A stretch of 64,000 nt of DNA from Meghimatium bilineatum (taxonomy: Eukaryota > Mollusca > Gastropoda > Stylommatophora > Philomycidae): positions 15,281,073 through 15,345,072 of the forward strand of contig CM067317.1 of NCBI GenBank assembly GCA_034231615.1, in the 5' to 3' direction. Each line of letters opens with the position of its first letter. Position 1 is the first letter of the stretch. The notes beneath the pieces were generated by a model. It saw only the letters and a list, made by a program, of their open reading frames with translations. It searched no databases and was not told the DNA's origin. This document shows, in pieces, positions 1 to 9,059 of this stretch. Made by a program: the position numbers and the translations under genes.

Positions 1-564
1 AATGGTCACAGAAAAAAAAACACCGGTGATATTACCTGTTCTTTCCAATACATCTGTGTTAGTTTAATTTGTCCTGCCAATTAACACCAAGAATTATACC
101 TAGTCACCTCATGTGAATTATGTCCAGTCGTTTCTTCTAGTGCACATAGATAGCCCAGGTTTCATCGTTGTGGAGGGTGTTCAAGACACAAGCCTAGTAA
201 ATCATGAGTTTAGTTTCTATAGTTAATTATTATAGTTTTTCCCGATATGTGTTTTGTTAATATGTTCTTTGTTGTAGATACCTTTCCAATACTCATCAAT
301 ACTCATCAATACTCATCAATACTCATGCTTATCTCTTTTGTAATGGATAATTTATTGTTGACACTTGATATCTACTAGTAGTTTGCTGTTGATTAGTGGT
401 TGGCCTTGTGAACCACTTGTAGGACATTCATACCTTCTGTATGCAGACCATCTAAAGAGAATATGTATAACAGTTTAGTTTTCTAGCTTGGAATATTTTC
501 AGGAAATGAGTTAGATAACATTAAAACATTGTGGAGGTTATTGATTATCTACGCTGGTATACAC
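1..564. other. AT-rich intergenic DNA, no gene
   Basis: No open frame with recognisable protein similarity and no repeat shared with the rest of the window, apart from the small decamer array listed separately. The last 15 bases before 580 belong to the target-site duplication of the adjacent LINE. Confidence 0.6.
287..326. repeat. Decamer tandem repeat (ACTCATCAAT)4
   Basis: About four near-perfect head-to-tail copies of ACTCATCAAT. Simple minisatellite with no coding sense. Confidence 0.9.
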
Positions 565-579
565 AACACAGTAAGAAGT

Positions 580-1521
580 ATGTAAATGCAGAAGGTTGGG
601 GGCAGCAGACTCGGGGGGGGGGGGGGTCGTGGATGGGACGTGCTGAGGATGTAGTGCAAAGCGTGTGCCGATTGCAGGATGTGGCGGCTGGTGCGGCTGG
701 TGCGGAGTGGATGGGTCTGCCCACGGATTTCGAAGCTTGTTTGAGAGTAGTGATATCGCTTGGCAGGGAGTGCGGGGGGTGGTGTCCCGCGACTGTGGAG
801 AGGGAGGTGCAGGCTTTGATCAGTGGGAGTGCCAAAGGGGGGGGATGTGATTATATACACTGATGGATCTGTGATTGGGCATGTTCGCAGTGCTTGGGCC
901 TTTACAGCTCAGTGCGCGGGTGAAGCGGTCAGGGAGGAAAGTGGTGCCTTTGCGGTCACTACGAGTAGTATGACCATGGAGACTATGGCGGTGACCAAGG
1001 CATTTGAGTGGCTACGCACACAGAAAGTAACGCAGGTCTGCATCTTGAGTGACTCTATGAGTATGATTAAGAAGGTACAAGTGGGTCTCGTTCGCGAACA
1101 GTGGATTGAGGCCTTGAGAAATGCGAGCTTGAAAGCGGTTACATTTATTTTCGTGCCAGGACATGTGGGCGTTCGAGGCAATGAAAGAGCGGATCAACTG
1201 GCATCGTGTGCGATTGTGGCAAAGGGCGATGGGGCAATGGATCGCGCTGACGTTTTGAACTCCTTAAGAGATATAACTCGCGAGAGTGAGACTAATGTGG
1301 ATGATGATTCATTTTCAATGGCTAGGATTAAAGATCAGGGATTGAAATGCGGTGTTGCTAGAGGTGAACATTTTGTAGGGCGCAGAAGAATGATGGTCAA
1401 CCAGCATAGGACCGGTACTGTCAGCAGAAGTGTGATGGCGGATACACTCAAGGAGAGATCGGAGCAACTATGGATGTGTCCAGTTTGCAGTGATGATGAT
1501 CCGACGACTAACTAACTAACT
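580..1521 (+). mobile_element. RNase H-bearing LINE 3' end (family RH), 15-bp TSD
   Basis: A 5'-truncated non-LTR retrotransposon. The 15-bp direct repeat AACACAGTAAGAAGT lies at 565-579 and again at 1522-1536, immediately after a short (AACT)n 3' tail, as expected for target-primed reverse transcription. The protein runs from a linker (SWMGRAEDVVQSVC) into an RNase H domain and a C-terminal Cys pair. The linker and the RNase H part are in different frames; the switch falls at a run of eight G (837-844), so one indel there explains it. A second G run of about 14 lies at 613-626. Related copies lie at 7.2, 23.9 and 30.6 kb. RNase H is typical of I/R1/Ingi-like non-LTR clades; the exact clade is not decided here. 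Confidence 0.85.
823..1515 (+). CDS. LINE RNase H domain, open frame (transposon remnant)
   Basis: A 230-codon frame with a full RNase H catalytic set: D14 in YTDGS, E53 in TSSMTMET, D77 in LSDSMS, H114 in PGHVGVRGNERAD and D124. The C-terminus has the Cys pair C219/C222 in WMCPVCSDDD, as often seen at the end of LINE polyproteins. In a complete element this domain would remove RNA from the RNA/DNA hybrid during retrotransposition. The ATG is not a true start: the protein continues upstream in another frame across a G-run frameshift, and the reverse transcriptase is missing. The catalytic residues suggest a fairly young insertion, but it is not an autonomous gene. Confidence 0.75.
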   Translation: MGVPKGGDVIIYTDGSVIGHVRSAWAFTAQCAGEAVREESGAFAVTTSSMTMETMAVTKAFEWLRTQKVTQVCILSDSMSMIKKVQVGLVREQWIEALRNASLKAVTFIFVPGHVGVRGNERADQLASCAIVAKGDGAMDRADVLNSLRDITRESETNVDDDSFSMARIKDQGLKCGVARGEHFVGRRRMMVNQHRTGTVSRSVMADTLKERSEQLWMCPVCSDDDPTTN

Positions 1522-1574
1522 AACACAGTAAGAAGTGCATTAAGTGAAATACAGATACAAGTGACACAGCTTTA

Positions 1575-1737
1575 GATGATGATGGCTGGGATAGATCCGA
1601 CTGTGACTGATGAGTAATGCCTATATGGGTTTTCTACTGCACTCTGATCATGAGTGGGAGGAGTCTGTAGGACATTAAACAGATCTTCTGTAGGACATTA
1701 AAGAGATCTTCTGTAGGCATTAAACAGATCTTCTGTC
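1575..1737. repeat. Left arm of a long inverted repeat
   Basis: About 150 bp nearly identical to the reverse complement of 2393-2542. It starts GATGATGATGGCTGGGATAG and ends with three tandem 22-23-bp units of the type GACATTAAACAGATCTTCTG. The right arm has two such units. Between the arms sits a LINE fragment. Confidence 0.9.
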
Positions 1738-1904
1738 ATGTTTAGTGACACTTTGGATATAATTATTAATGAATATATTTTCTCAATGCTGATAGAAATA
1801 GTTAGTACAACAACTACTAACATGATGATGGAGGTGATAGGGTGACCAGCCAGTGATATGGCTTGAGACTAAGTGATATGTGTCTGTTTTATGAATGATT
1901 CTAT

Positions 1905-2385
1905 AGGCATGCTTACACCATCAACATATAACTGTATAGTATGGACAGTACACGCAAGAGAAGGATCAACCATTTCCATCTAAGATGCTTTGGTAATATA
2001 CTCAACTCCCACAGTGGATAAAATACGAGACAGTGAGGTATTAATGAAATCTAAATCTCTAAGCATGCGCACGATGTTGATGACTGCACAGACACGCTTG
2101 GCAGGTCACCTGGTCGGCATGACAGATATTCGTCTGCATAGAGAACGTGAATATGGAGAAAATAGAGCTTCAGACTGCCTCCTTCAAATCAGAAGGATAA
2201 GAAGCGTTTTTAAGACACACTTAATACATTATCGAATCGCTCTAACTTAGACCCTAATTCACGGGGGATCCTGGTATAAGACAGGTACGACTGGTTGCGC
2301 GAAATCAAGAGTGGTGCAGCAGCTGCAAAGAACCTAAGACACGATGCTGCGCAACAAAAAAATACGTGCTTGAAGACAGACAAGG
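1905..2385 (+). pseudogene. RTE-like LINE RT C-terminal fragment
   Basis: Broken reading frame resembling the RT tail of RTE-type LINEs: NCIVWTVHAR, then DKIRDSEVLMKSKSLSMRT, then TRLAGHLVGMTDIRLHRE (family pattern: RWAGHV.RM.D.RLPK). The longest open part is 1990-2250. It has several stops and frameshifts and lies wholly inside the inverted repeat 1575-2542. Confidence 0.65.
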
Positions 2386-2392
2386 GCCGTTC

Positions 2393-2542
2393 AATGTCCG
2401 ACAGAAGATCTGTTTAATGTCCAACAGAAGATCTGTTTAATGTCCTACAGACTCCTCCCACACATGATCAAAGTGCAGTAGAAAATCCCATATAGGCATT
2501 ACTCATCAGTCACAGTCGGATCTATCCCAGACATCATCATCC
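2393..2542. repeat. Right arm of a long inverted repeat
   Basis: Mirror copy of 1575-1737, differing by a few substitutions. It follows directly after the LINE fragment, so it could be that LINE's 3' UTR, with the left arm an inverted duplicate of it. Confidence 0.9.
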
Positions 2543-3425
2543 TAGTTGAACTGAATAATCATCGTTGACTTCGACGAATGATAATCGTAAAAGATGAATC
2601 TTAGAGTGTTATTCATTAACAAAATATCTCCGCTGTCATGTTTAGTTTAATTGTTAACATTAGTTTCCTGAATAGCTGTTGGTACACTCTTGGCACACCT
2701 TTAGGTGCTCGGTCTCTGTCGGTCTACATGGTACACAGTTCTAAAGGCATACTATCAACTAGAAGTAAAATGTTGTTTAATATTTTTTAAATTCTAGTAG
2801 GAAGCATGAGGATAAATGAAAATAATTCTTAAAGTTTACGGTCATTGAACCAGGTCCGTTCTATCGGCAACGACTCCACCTTGCAACTCATGTAAACAGG
2901 TTTTCCGTACTTGACCAACCACATCCTCAAAAAAAATAGATTGTGGTCTCGTCAAGATATTCAACCTATGTACTCACGTCACTGAGAACGGACCAATCGA
3001 AACAATGACTTTTACAGCAACAACGAAAATCCCGTACAAGTATTGAAGTAGCCTCAGTAACACAAACATAGAACGTATATATTCGTACTACAAGGACTTG
3101 ATATTTTTATCTGGTAGGCTACTTGCGAGGCCCTCAATTCTACCACGCGATTTTTTCTGTTAAGACACCGGTAGGACCCATAATCTTGCCACATAATATT
3201 TTGGTCTGGTGGGACACCAGCAAGACCCGTACACATTCCATTTATGTAGAAGAGAGTGAAGAGAATAGAACCAGTCTCACTGAGATTATCAAAGCAAACA
3301 ATAATAGAGGATTCTGTTGTTGGCCTCAATATAATCTTACCACAGAAACTCTTTCCTACTCATATTGTATCCTGTTTCATATTTATTACATCTCATAATC
3401 ATGCCATTATCGAATTCCATATATG
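2543..3425. other. Unassigned AT-rich DNA
   Basis: No recognisable coding or repeat similarity. A weak internal duplication of the pattern GG(T)GGGACACC / GTAGGACCC is visible around 3130-3235. Short open frames on both strands here look like chance. Confidence 0.5.
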
Positions 3426-3429
3426 TTTA

Positions 3430-3722
3430 AACCTACTGTGTCATGTGATGTATTCCTTCCAGAACGTTGTCTTCCCAACGAACTCTCAGAACATCTCTCT
3501 GACCTGGGCGATGTGGCTTGCATTTTCTAGTGATGTATTCATGTTATGTTAATGTCGTCAGTCCATCGTCTTCTTGGTCTGCCCTTTCTCTTCATCCCAG
3601 TTACTCTTCCCTCCATTATTTGTCTTTCTAAACAGTTGTGTCTCTTTATATTACCAAACAGGCGTAGCTTTCTTATTGTTATTGTATTTAGTAACCAACA
3701 CTCTGGAATCTTCAATGTAACA
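3430..3722 (-). pseudogene. LINE family D, RT C-terminus (truncated)
   Basis: Reads on the minus strand as KIPECWLLNTITIRKLRLFG, then RHNCLERQIMEGRV and KGRPRRRWTDDI. This is the same C-terminal block as in the long copy at 44.4-45.2 kb. It continues, frameshifted, into the last part (AHIAQ..ERF) toward 3430. It is 5'-truncated; the (AT)n tract just beyond 3722 abuts its 5' side. Confidence 0.8.
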
Positions 3723-3726
3723 AGCA

Positions 3727-3765
3727 TATATATAATATAAATGTTGTTAAAGTATATATATATAT

Positions 3766-3806
<41 letters not shown>

Positions 3807-3817
3807 AATGTTGTTAT
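3727..3817. repeat. (AT)n microsatellite between two copies of a short sequence
   Basis: A dinucleotide run of about 45 bp flanked on both sides by TAATATAAATGTTGTTA (3732-3748 and 3800-3816), which suggests slippage or duplication of the flank together with the AT run. Confidence 0.8.
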
Positions 3818-4335
3818 AACACACTCACATGTTCTGCCATGCAGAACTGTTTATATCAGGTTGAATTGTGAAAGATTTATGACATAATATACAACTTCTG
3901 TGTCAGATTGGTTCGCCATAATAGAGCGTTTTCATTGTGTAATCGTAGCGACAACATGAGATGCGCCATGTTGAGACACACACAAAACACTGACGTCACG
4001 TCCACACAGATCTATTGATGTCCTGTCGACTTTAGATTCAGAGGTTATTATATAGTCATTTTTCTAGGGTACAGGGTTATTGATAGATGTTCTGCGTGCT
4101 TCTGTTACAAATCATCTATATAGAACATTAAACAAATATGTTGGTTCTCAAACAACTAGATAAACTTGCACGTTGTCACGAACGACTTTTGACGGTAGCT
4201 AGTAGTCGGATCATTATCATGTCACTCCGGAAGCGATAAATATTATTTTAACGTGTTATTTTTACTGGTTAATCTAACTATCAAATAGTAAAACTAATGT
4301 AAAGTATATATCAATTAATCAAGTGCCATGCCAAA
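3818..4335. other. No feature seen
   Basis: AT-rich sequence without coding similarity, tandem repetition or relation to other parts of the window. Confidence 0.5.
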
Positions 4336-4339
4336 TGTC

Positions 4340-4640
4340 GTAGGCGATCATGTTTCTCCACGACTCTCTTTTTCTTGTGTTGTCAATAAGCTCGGTTGGT
4401 GAACTTCTACCGTCCCACAATACAAGTCCATCTAGTAACTATTCTCTTTGTCATCCCCGATCTCTTCTCCCCTTGATCTTTCCAGTGGTTATTAACCGTT
4501 CAAGCTGTGTTCTTCTCAGCACATACCCTAGAAATCTTTAATGTCTGCCTCTAATGTTTGATATGATTGATCTTTTTACGCCAGCATCAATGAGAACCTC
4601 TGCATCAGATTTCTTAACTGTCCATGACATTTTAATCATC
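4340..4640 (-). pseudogene. LINE RT C-terminal remnant (family O)
   Basis: Minus-strand translation gives MSWTVKKSDAEVLIDAGVKR, then RFLGYVLRRTQLERLITTGK, then GRRDRG. This matches the general RTE-type layout in which FLGHVLRR..LE.L..TG.I.G.RGRG follows the RT thumb. Stops interrupt the frame and both ends are missing. Confidence 0.65.
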
Positions 4641-4744
4641 TGATATCAACTTTTTTATACATGTCACTCAGGACATGTGCATATCTAGGTACTTCCGCCT
4701 AATATTCAGTTAGATCGTTCAGCATATGGTAACTAACTATTTTG

Positions 4745-4950
4745 TCAAACTGTCAAATACTGCATGTTTCCCGTTAAGGAGTTGTAGGTAGGTGTTTTGT
4801 AACTGTGTGATAAAGGCTGCATGATCTTTATGTCGCCACGTCATGTACAGGGTGAATTTTTTTATTTGCCCTCCGACAAGTAAAAAATCCAGTTCTTACC
4901 GGGGATCGATCTCTAGACCTCATTAGTACCTACCTCTTTTGAGGGAAGCG
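4745..4950 (-). repeat. tRNA-derived SINE, family H (reverse copy)
   Basis: Reverse complement of the family copy at 58434-58630. Shared blocks in order: B-box-like GATCGATCCCCGGTAA, GTCGGAGGG, CACCCTGTACATGACGTGGC, then CTCCTTAACGGGAAACATGC. The tRNA 5' half has diverged. Two well-separated copies with the same block order support a real SINE family. Confidence 0.8.
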
Positions 4951-4965
4951 AAACGAAATAAATAT

Positions 4966-6090
4966 CAAGTGGTATACAGTTTTTCCGCGATTATTTCCAT
5001 TGACTATAATTGCCCATCAGTGGTTGGAGGTTCAGATATTTAATTTAAGAGGTTTTTTTTTGGGTAGGGCTCTCATTTACTAGCTCACATATGGGGGAGG
5101 AAGCTCTCAGGGTGTGGTGCCTACATCATTGCATCCGGCATCACTACTCGCGACTGTAACAGACTTACTACATCTCAAATAAACATACGATTGCGATAGT
5201 CATTGTGTGTCCAGGACTCTGCCGGCAGTCAGTAGCGTCACAAAATTACAAAAAAATTCCGATCGGCACGGAATTTGTAAAAATGTTAAATGGTAGACCC
5301 GTTTTCCGAGGTAGTACCAGCTTTACTTTTATCTCAAGATTGTTGTTTCTCTAACAGTTTCTTCTAAATGGGATATTTTCCAGAGCATCTTCAAATTTGA
5401 GTTAATGAAATTGTATTCTTCACATCAACATGTTTGACTTATCTGCTTTGTTATTTACGGAAGTAAGAGGTAGAATATCGGCTGGCACGTCAATTTCACG
5501 AATCTCATCGACGGCGACGACTTGTAAAAAACTTCAAATTCTAATGCTTCAAAATAATCATGGCAATTGCCCGTATTTTCAATGACGACATAAAAACCTG
5601 TGTCAGTACGGTTGCGAATATTTTCATTCCAGGTGATCAATTGTTTCCATCTTTTGTGATTCAGTGGATCATGTACTTTTGCCAATTTGCTCAAACCAAT
5701 TGTACTATACATGGATGTAATCCTGATTCCGTCACTCCCTTAGCATGGTGTCTTTGGCTATACTAAATACTAAATGAGGCTTCCAGAATAAGAAAAGGAA
5801 TCAATGTTTGCTTCCTGGCTAATGGCGGCATGTTAGTCTATGTAACTTGATTCCAGAGCAGACATCCAAAATAGACATTGTTCTTGACATTGAGTTTGCA
5901 TTCGCAACCAAAAAGAAAGGAGAGGAAAATATACTTTTCTTGAAGATGTTTGTGACTTGAATACCACACTGTGTCCTCTCCTACCTTTCAACGATTGCAA
6001 TTCGTGCTATAGTTGCAGGGGAATTAGTGACGATGGTCGAAGTCAAAGTATTTCGTTATCAAGTCTTGATAATTTAGGATCAATATTTGT
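4966..6090. other. Unassigned DNA
   Basis: Some open frames (for example 5455-5712 minus, 5560-5766 plus) overlap each other on opposite strands and show no recognisable family. I see no repeat relation to other positions. Confidence 0.45.
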
Positions 6091-6094
6091 TTCA

Positions 6095-6250
6095 GGCAGG
6101 GGCAGACCAAGAAGACGATGGACTGACGACATTAAAGATAATATGAATAAATCGCTAGAAAATGCAAGCCACATCGCCCAAGACAGAGAGAGGTTCAGAG
6201 AGTTCACTGGGAAGACAACGTTCTGGAAGAAAACGTCACATGACACATTT
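6095..6250 (+). pseudogene. LINE family D, extreme 3' coding end
   Basis: Starts inside the motif GRGRPRRRWTDDIKDNMNKS, continues LENASHIAQDRERFREF and ends in frame-shifted sequence homologous to KTTFWKEYVT. Only the last ~50 codons of the RT polyprotein remain. Homologous blocks occur at 3.4, 45.1 and 62.0 kb. Confidence 0.85.
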
Positions 6251-6409
6251 GTTTCAGAAATGGGAAATAATCAATACTTACTTACCACAGCGTGATATTG
6301 TCTTGATTGCGTACCTTCACACATATTCTCGTGACCACTTTGTTAGTTAAATAAAAGGTGCCTCTTATCATTAAGCACGCTGATTTTCCCTTTAAAGACA
6401 TACTTGGTT

Positions 6410-6662
6410 TAAACACAGACTTGATATGTATATTCTGTGCTTAAACACAGACTTGGTATGTATATTCTGTGCTTAATCACAGGTTTGGTATGTATATTCT
6501 GCGCTTAAACACGGACTTGGTATGTATATTCTCTGTGTGCTGAAGACGGAGGCAACCAGGCAAAAGGCGCACAATTAATCAGGATGCCACGCATAAAACA
6601 CAATGTGAACGAAAGAAGAAGAATATTCTCTGCTTAAACACAGACTTGGTATGTATATTCTG
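6410..6662. repeat. 32-bp minisatellite, interrupted by an insertion
   Basis: Units of about 32 bp (core ACTTGGTATGTATATTCTGT, then GCTTAAACACAG): about four before 6535 and one after 6622. The break is an inserted segment listed separately. Confidence 0.85.
6536..6622 (+). mobile_element. Short retroposed fragment inside the 32-bp array, 10-bp TSD
   Basis: An 87-bp segment ending in GAAAGAAGAAGA, flanked by the perfect 10-bp repeat ATATTCTCTG (6526-6535 and 6623-6632). The (GAA)-type tail recalls the 3' ends of the SINE-A and SINE-B repeats, so this is likely a heavily truncated or internally deleted SINE or LINE end. Confidence 0.6.
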
Positions 6663-6669
6663 CTCTTTT

Positions 6670-7095
6670 TTTTTGCGGTTCGAAAGTTGGCATAATAAGT
6701 TTTAAGAAGACCTGCACTTTTATGGCTTTCGTAGCCAGCTTGTAAGCTTGACACTAGCCTTTTTACTGACCGCCTGTAAAGATGTAAAAATCCGTAAATC
6801 CTAGGAATATTGTTAAGAGACCGAGTGAGAAATGAGGACATTAGACAAAGAACCGGTACTTTTCCTATCTTGGAATATATTAAGAGACAACAGATAAATT
6901 GGTTTGCACACATCAGCAGACAACCATCAGACAGCATACCACAACAAGATATGCTACACAGATACAGTAAAGGCAGACCTAGAGGCTGACCACGAAAACG
7001 ATGGACCACCAAAATAAAAGAGGCGCAAACTCCACAATATACTCAGCACACACGAGGGCCATCTCCAGAAAACTCTTCTGCCCCTGACGCTGAAA
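6670..7095 (+). pseudogene. LINE family F2, RT C-terminus and 3' end
   Basis: Plus-strand translation shows RDRVRNEDIRQ, ILEYIKRQQINWFAHISRQ, HRYSKGRPRG and RKRWTTKIKEA, followed by the 3' block CCATCTCCAGAAAACTCTTC and CCCCTGACGCTGAAATGC. The same 3' block is found at 34.2, 34.7, 36.1 and 39.8 kb. Stops and frameshifts are present. Confidence 0.8.
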
Positions 7096-7197
7096 TGCAA
7101 CAAAGGGTTTAGCAAAAATATATATATATTATGAATCTATTTCCAGATTCCACCAATTTTTACACTAATCTACTGCAAACTTGACAGAGATCATGTG

Positions 7198-7866
7198 TCA
7201 CACTTCGGAGAAACTTTGGACGAGTTCCCTCGCTGCATTGATTATATCAAAATACTCAATGTATGTGCCGCTCAAAACTGTGGCCATGCTCGTCGGTGTA
7301 TCAGCTCGTTTATTACCCTCTACACCTGCATGTCTGGGCACGACCGCGACGACAAGTTTTCTGGTCGCACATTGCGTCAAAAACTTCGTCCATTGATGGC
7401 AGATAACACCTGCTTCAACTTTGCAGAGCATGTTCGATGAGTCACTACGGATGCATACGTGAGTATAACAATGTGTCTAATTCTAACAGTCCTTCTATAC
7501 CAGGTTTTATGTCTATGGTCAGACTACTCGTAGCTGTACTGAAGGTACCTCTGGATGGTGTGACAGTTTTTACACTGAAACTATTTTATGTCTATGGTCA
7601 GACTGCTCGTAGCTGTACTGAAGGTACCTCTGGATGGTGTGACAGTTTTTACACTGAAACTATTGTATGTCTATGGTCAGACTGCTCGTAGCTGTACTAA
7701 AGGGACCTCTGGATGGTGTGACAGTTTTTACACAAAAATACACAGAAACCAGAAGCATAATGTTGTTGACGAACGAGTTACCAATCAATGTTGCTGATTC
7801 CAAAATTTTCTGCAGTGCTATCGACAATGAACGCCCTGACCTCTTCATCCATGTCACCTGAGTCAC
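7198..7866 (-). pseudogene. LINE family RH RNase H remnant
   Basis: On the minus strand, reading from 7866 down: WMKRSGRSLSIALQKI, then a segment ending TATSSLTIDI (aligned with TTSSMTME of the copy at 823), and near 7300 the motif RHAGVEGNKRAD, equivalent to the catalytic His/Asp region HxGVxGNERAD. The middle is expanded by a 79-bp tandem triplication. Non-functional. Confidence 0.7.
7508..7737. repeat. 79-bp tandem triplication inside a LINE remnant
   Basis: Three copies starting TATGTCTATGGTCAG at 7508, 7587 and 7666. The repeated segment is the part of the RNase H domain that reads TVTPSRG and TSSLTIDI on the minus strand. The duplication arose after the LINE was inserted. Confidence 0.9.
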
Positions 7867-7869
7867 TCC

Positions 7870-8187
7870 TCTCCCGACAACTTTGTTAAATGTGATGACT
7901 AGTAGAGAAACGGTGCCAGGTCATGCAGACGGAGCGTGTATCAATTACTTTTATGTGACATTGAAAGTAGGTAGATATGACTGTCTAAAAATATCTTCTG
8001 CATGTCTTAGCCACAATCTGTTCATTTTGAACTTGAAGCGTATGTCCTAACTGAGATCTGGATGTAAAGTGTTAGCGCCAATGTCCCTTGTCGGAAGGTA
8101 ACTTAGTACTTCACACTACTATCATGTTCGTTATTGTGTTTACAATTTTGTAACGGCAGTATATGTGAAATGTTTTGAGTCTTGAAT
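7870..8187. other. No feature seen
   Basis: Short stretch between the RNase H remnant and the SINE/MITE nest; no similarity recognised. Confidence 0.4.
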
Positions 8188-8480
8188 GGCACCGGCTGAG
8201 AGGTTAGAACAGTGTTTCCCAACGTGGGGCCCACGCCCCACAGAGGGGGGGAATTTTATTCTTCGGGGGGGGGCAATTCGAACAAGTTGTAATTAGGATT
8301 AATTTAGGTAATAATTCAATTTTTGAATATAAAAAGATATTATATGTTACATAGGGAGGCATCAGAATTTTAGAAAGAGGTGAGGCATGGTACAAAAAAA
8401 GGTTGGGAAACACTGGGTTAGAGTGTTGGATCCCAAATCCATGAGGTCCGTGGTTTCACTACCAATAAGAACTTTTTTTA
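8188..8480 (+). repeat. tRNA-like SINE head split by a MITE
   Basis: Removing 8210-8415 and one TSD copy rejoins a tRNA-like unit: A-box-like GGCTGAGAGG, a middle of tRNA-like length and a B-box-like GTGGTTTCACTACC, followed by an A/T-rich stretch. It resembles the head of SINE family H (GCCGAGAAGTTAGAGCGTTG). Confidence 0.65.
8210..8415. mobile_element. hAT-type MITE (206 bp)
   Basis: Terminal inverted repeats CAGTGTTTCCCAAC and GTTGGGAAACACTG, flanked by an 8-bp duplication with one mismatch: GGTTAGAA (8202-8209) and GGTTAGAG (8416-8423). CAGTG-type ends with 8-bp TSDs are characteristic of the hAT superfamily. The interior is non-coding and matches, in reverse orientation, the element at 59036-59221. 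Confidence 0.9.
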
Positions 8481-8589
8481 AAACAAGGATCTAAACGAAA
8501 ATTAAACATGTACATATCGTGGAGACAGCAACGGCATGCGGCCTATATAACACAAGCTACACCACAACCTCCATGTAAATTTCAAACTG

Positions 8590-8693
8590 GACATTAGTAT
8601 TATATTTGTTTTATTGACATTGGTATTATATTTGTTTTATTGACATTAGTATTATATTTGTTTTATTGACATTGGTATTATATTTATTTTATT
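8590..8693. repeat. 26-bp minisatellite, four units
   Basis: Four head-to-tail copies of GACATTRGTATTATATTTGT plus TTTATT, alternating A and G at one position. Confidence 0.9.
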
Positions 8694-8770
8694 GATCAGA
8701 AATTGGGAGAAGTATTAACGGATAATAGTCTATACAAAATCTATCATCGAGACACAGCCTTGTCTGTGTC

Positions 8771-8847
8771 GCTAGCAACGAGACACAGTTTTATATGTGT
8801 CACTAGCAACGAGACAGTCTTGTCTGTCGCTGTGTCTTGTTGCTAGC
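8771..8847. repeat. Short inverted repeat / hairpin
   Basis: GCTAGCAACGAGACACAG (8771-8788) is complementary to CTGTGTCTTGTTGCTAGC (8830-8847) with one mismatch. A further CTAGCAACGAGACA copy sits between them, so alternative pairings exist. Confidence 0.8.
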
Positions 8848-9059
8848 TTATTTTATTGACTAATATTGGTAATACTTACACCTATTGCTGCTCAATTTTT
8901 CCTTGTGTAACCTAACCCTACGCCCATCCCCATTTCTAGTTTCGAGTCATTTTCCTAACGAAAGCTTTAACTTTTGATTTACCATTTGTTTTATTTATTT
9001 TCTCATATCTTGAGGAAATTTTTCTCTCAATCGATACACCTGATTCACCCTTTACAAAA

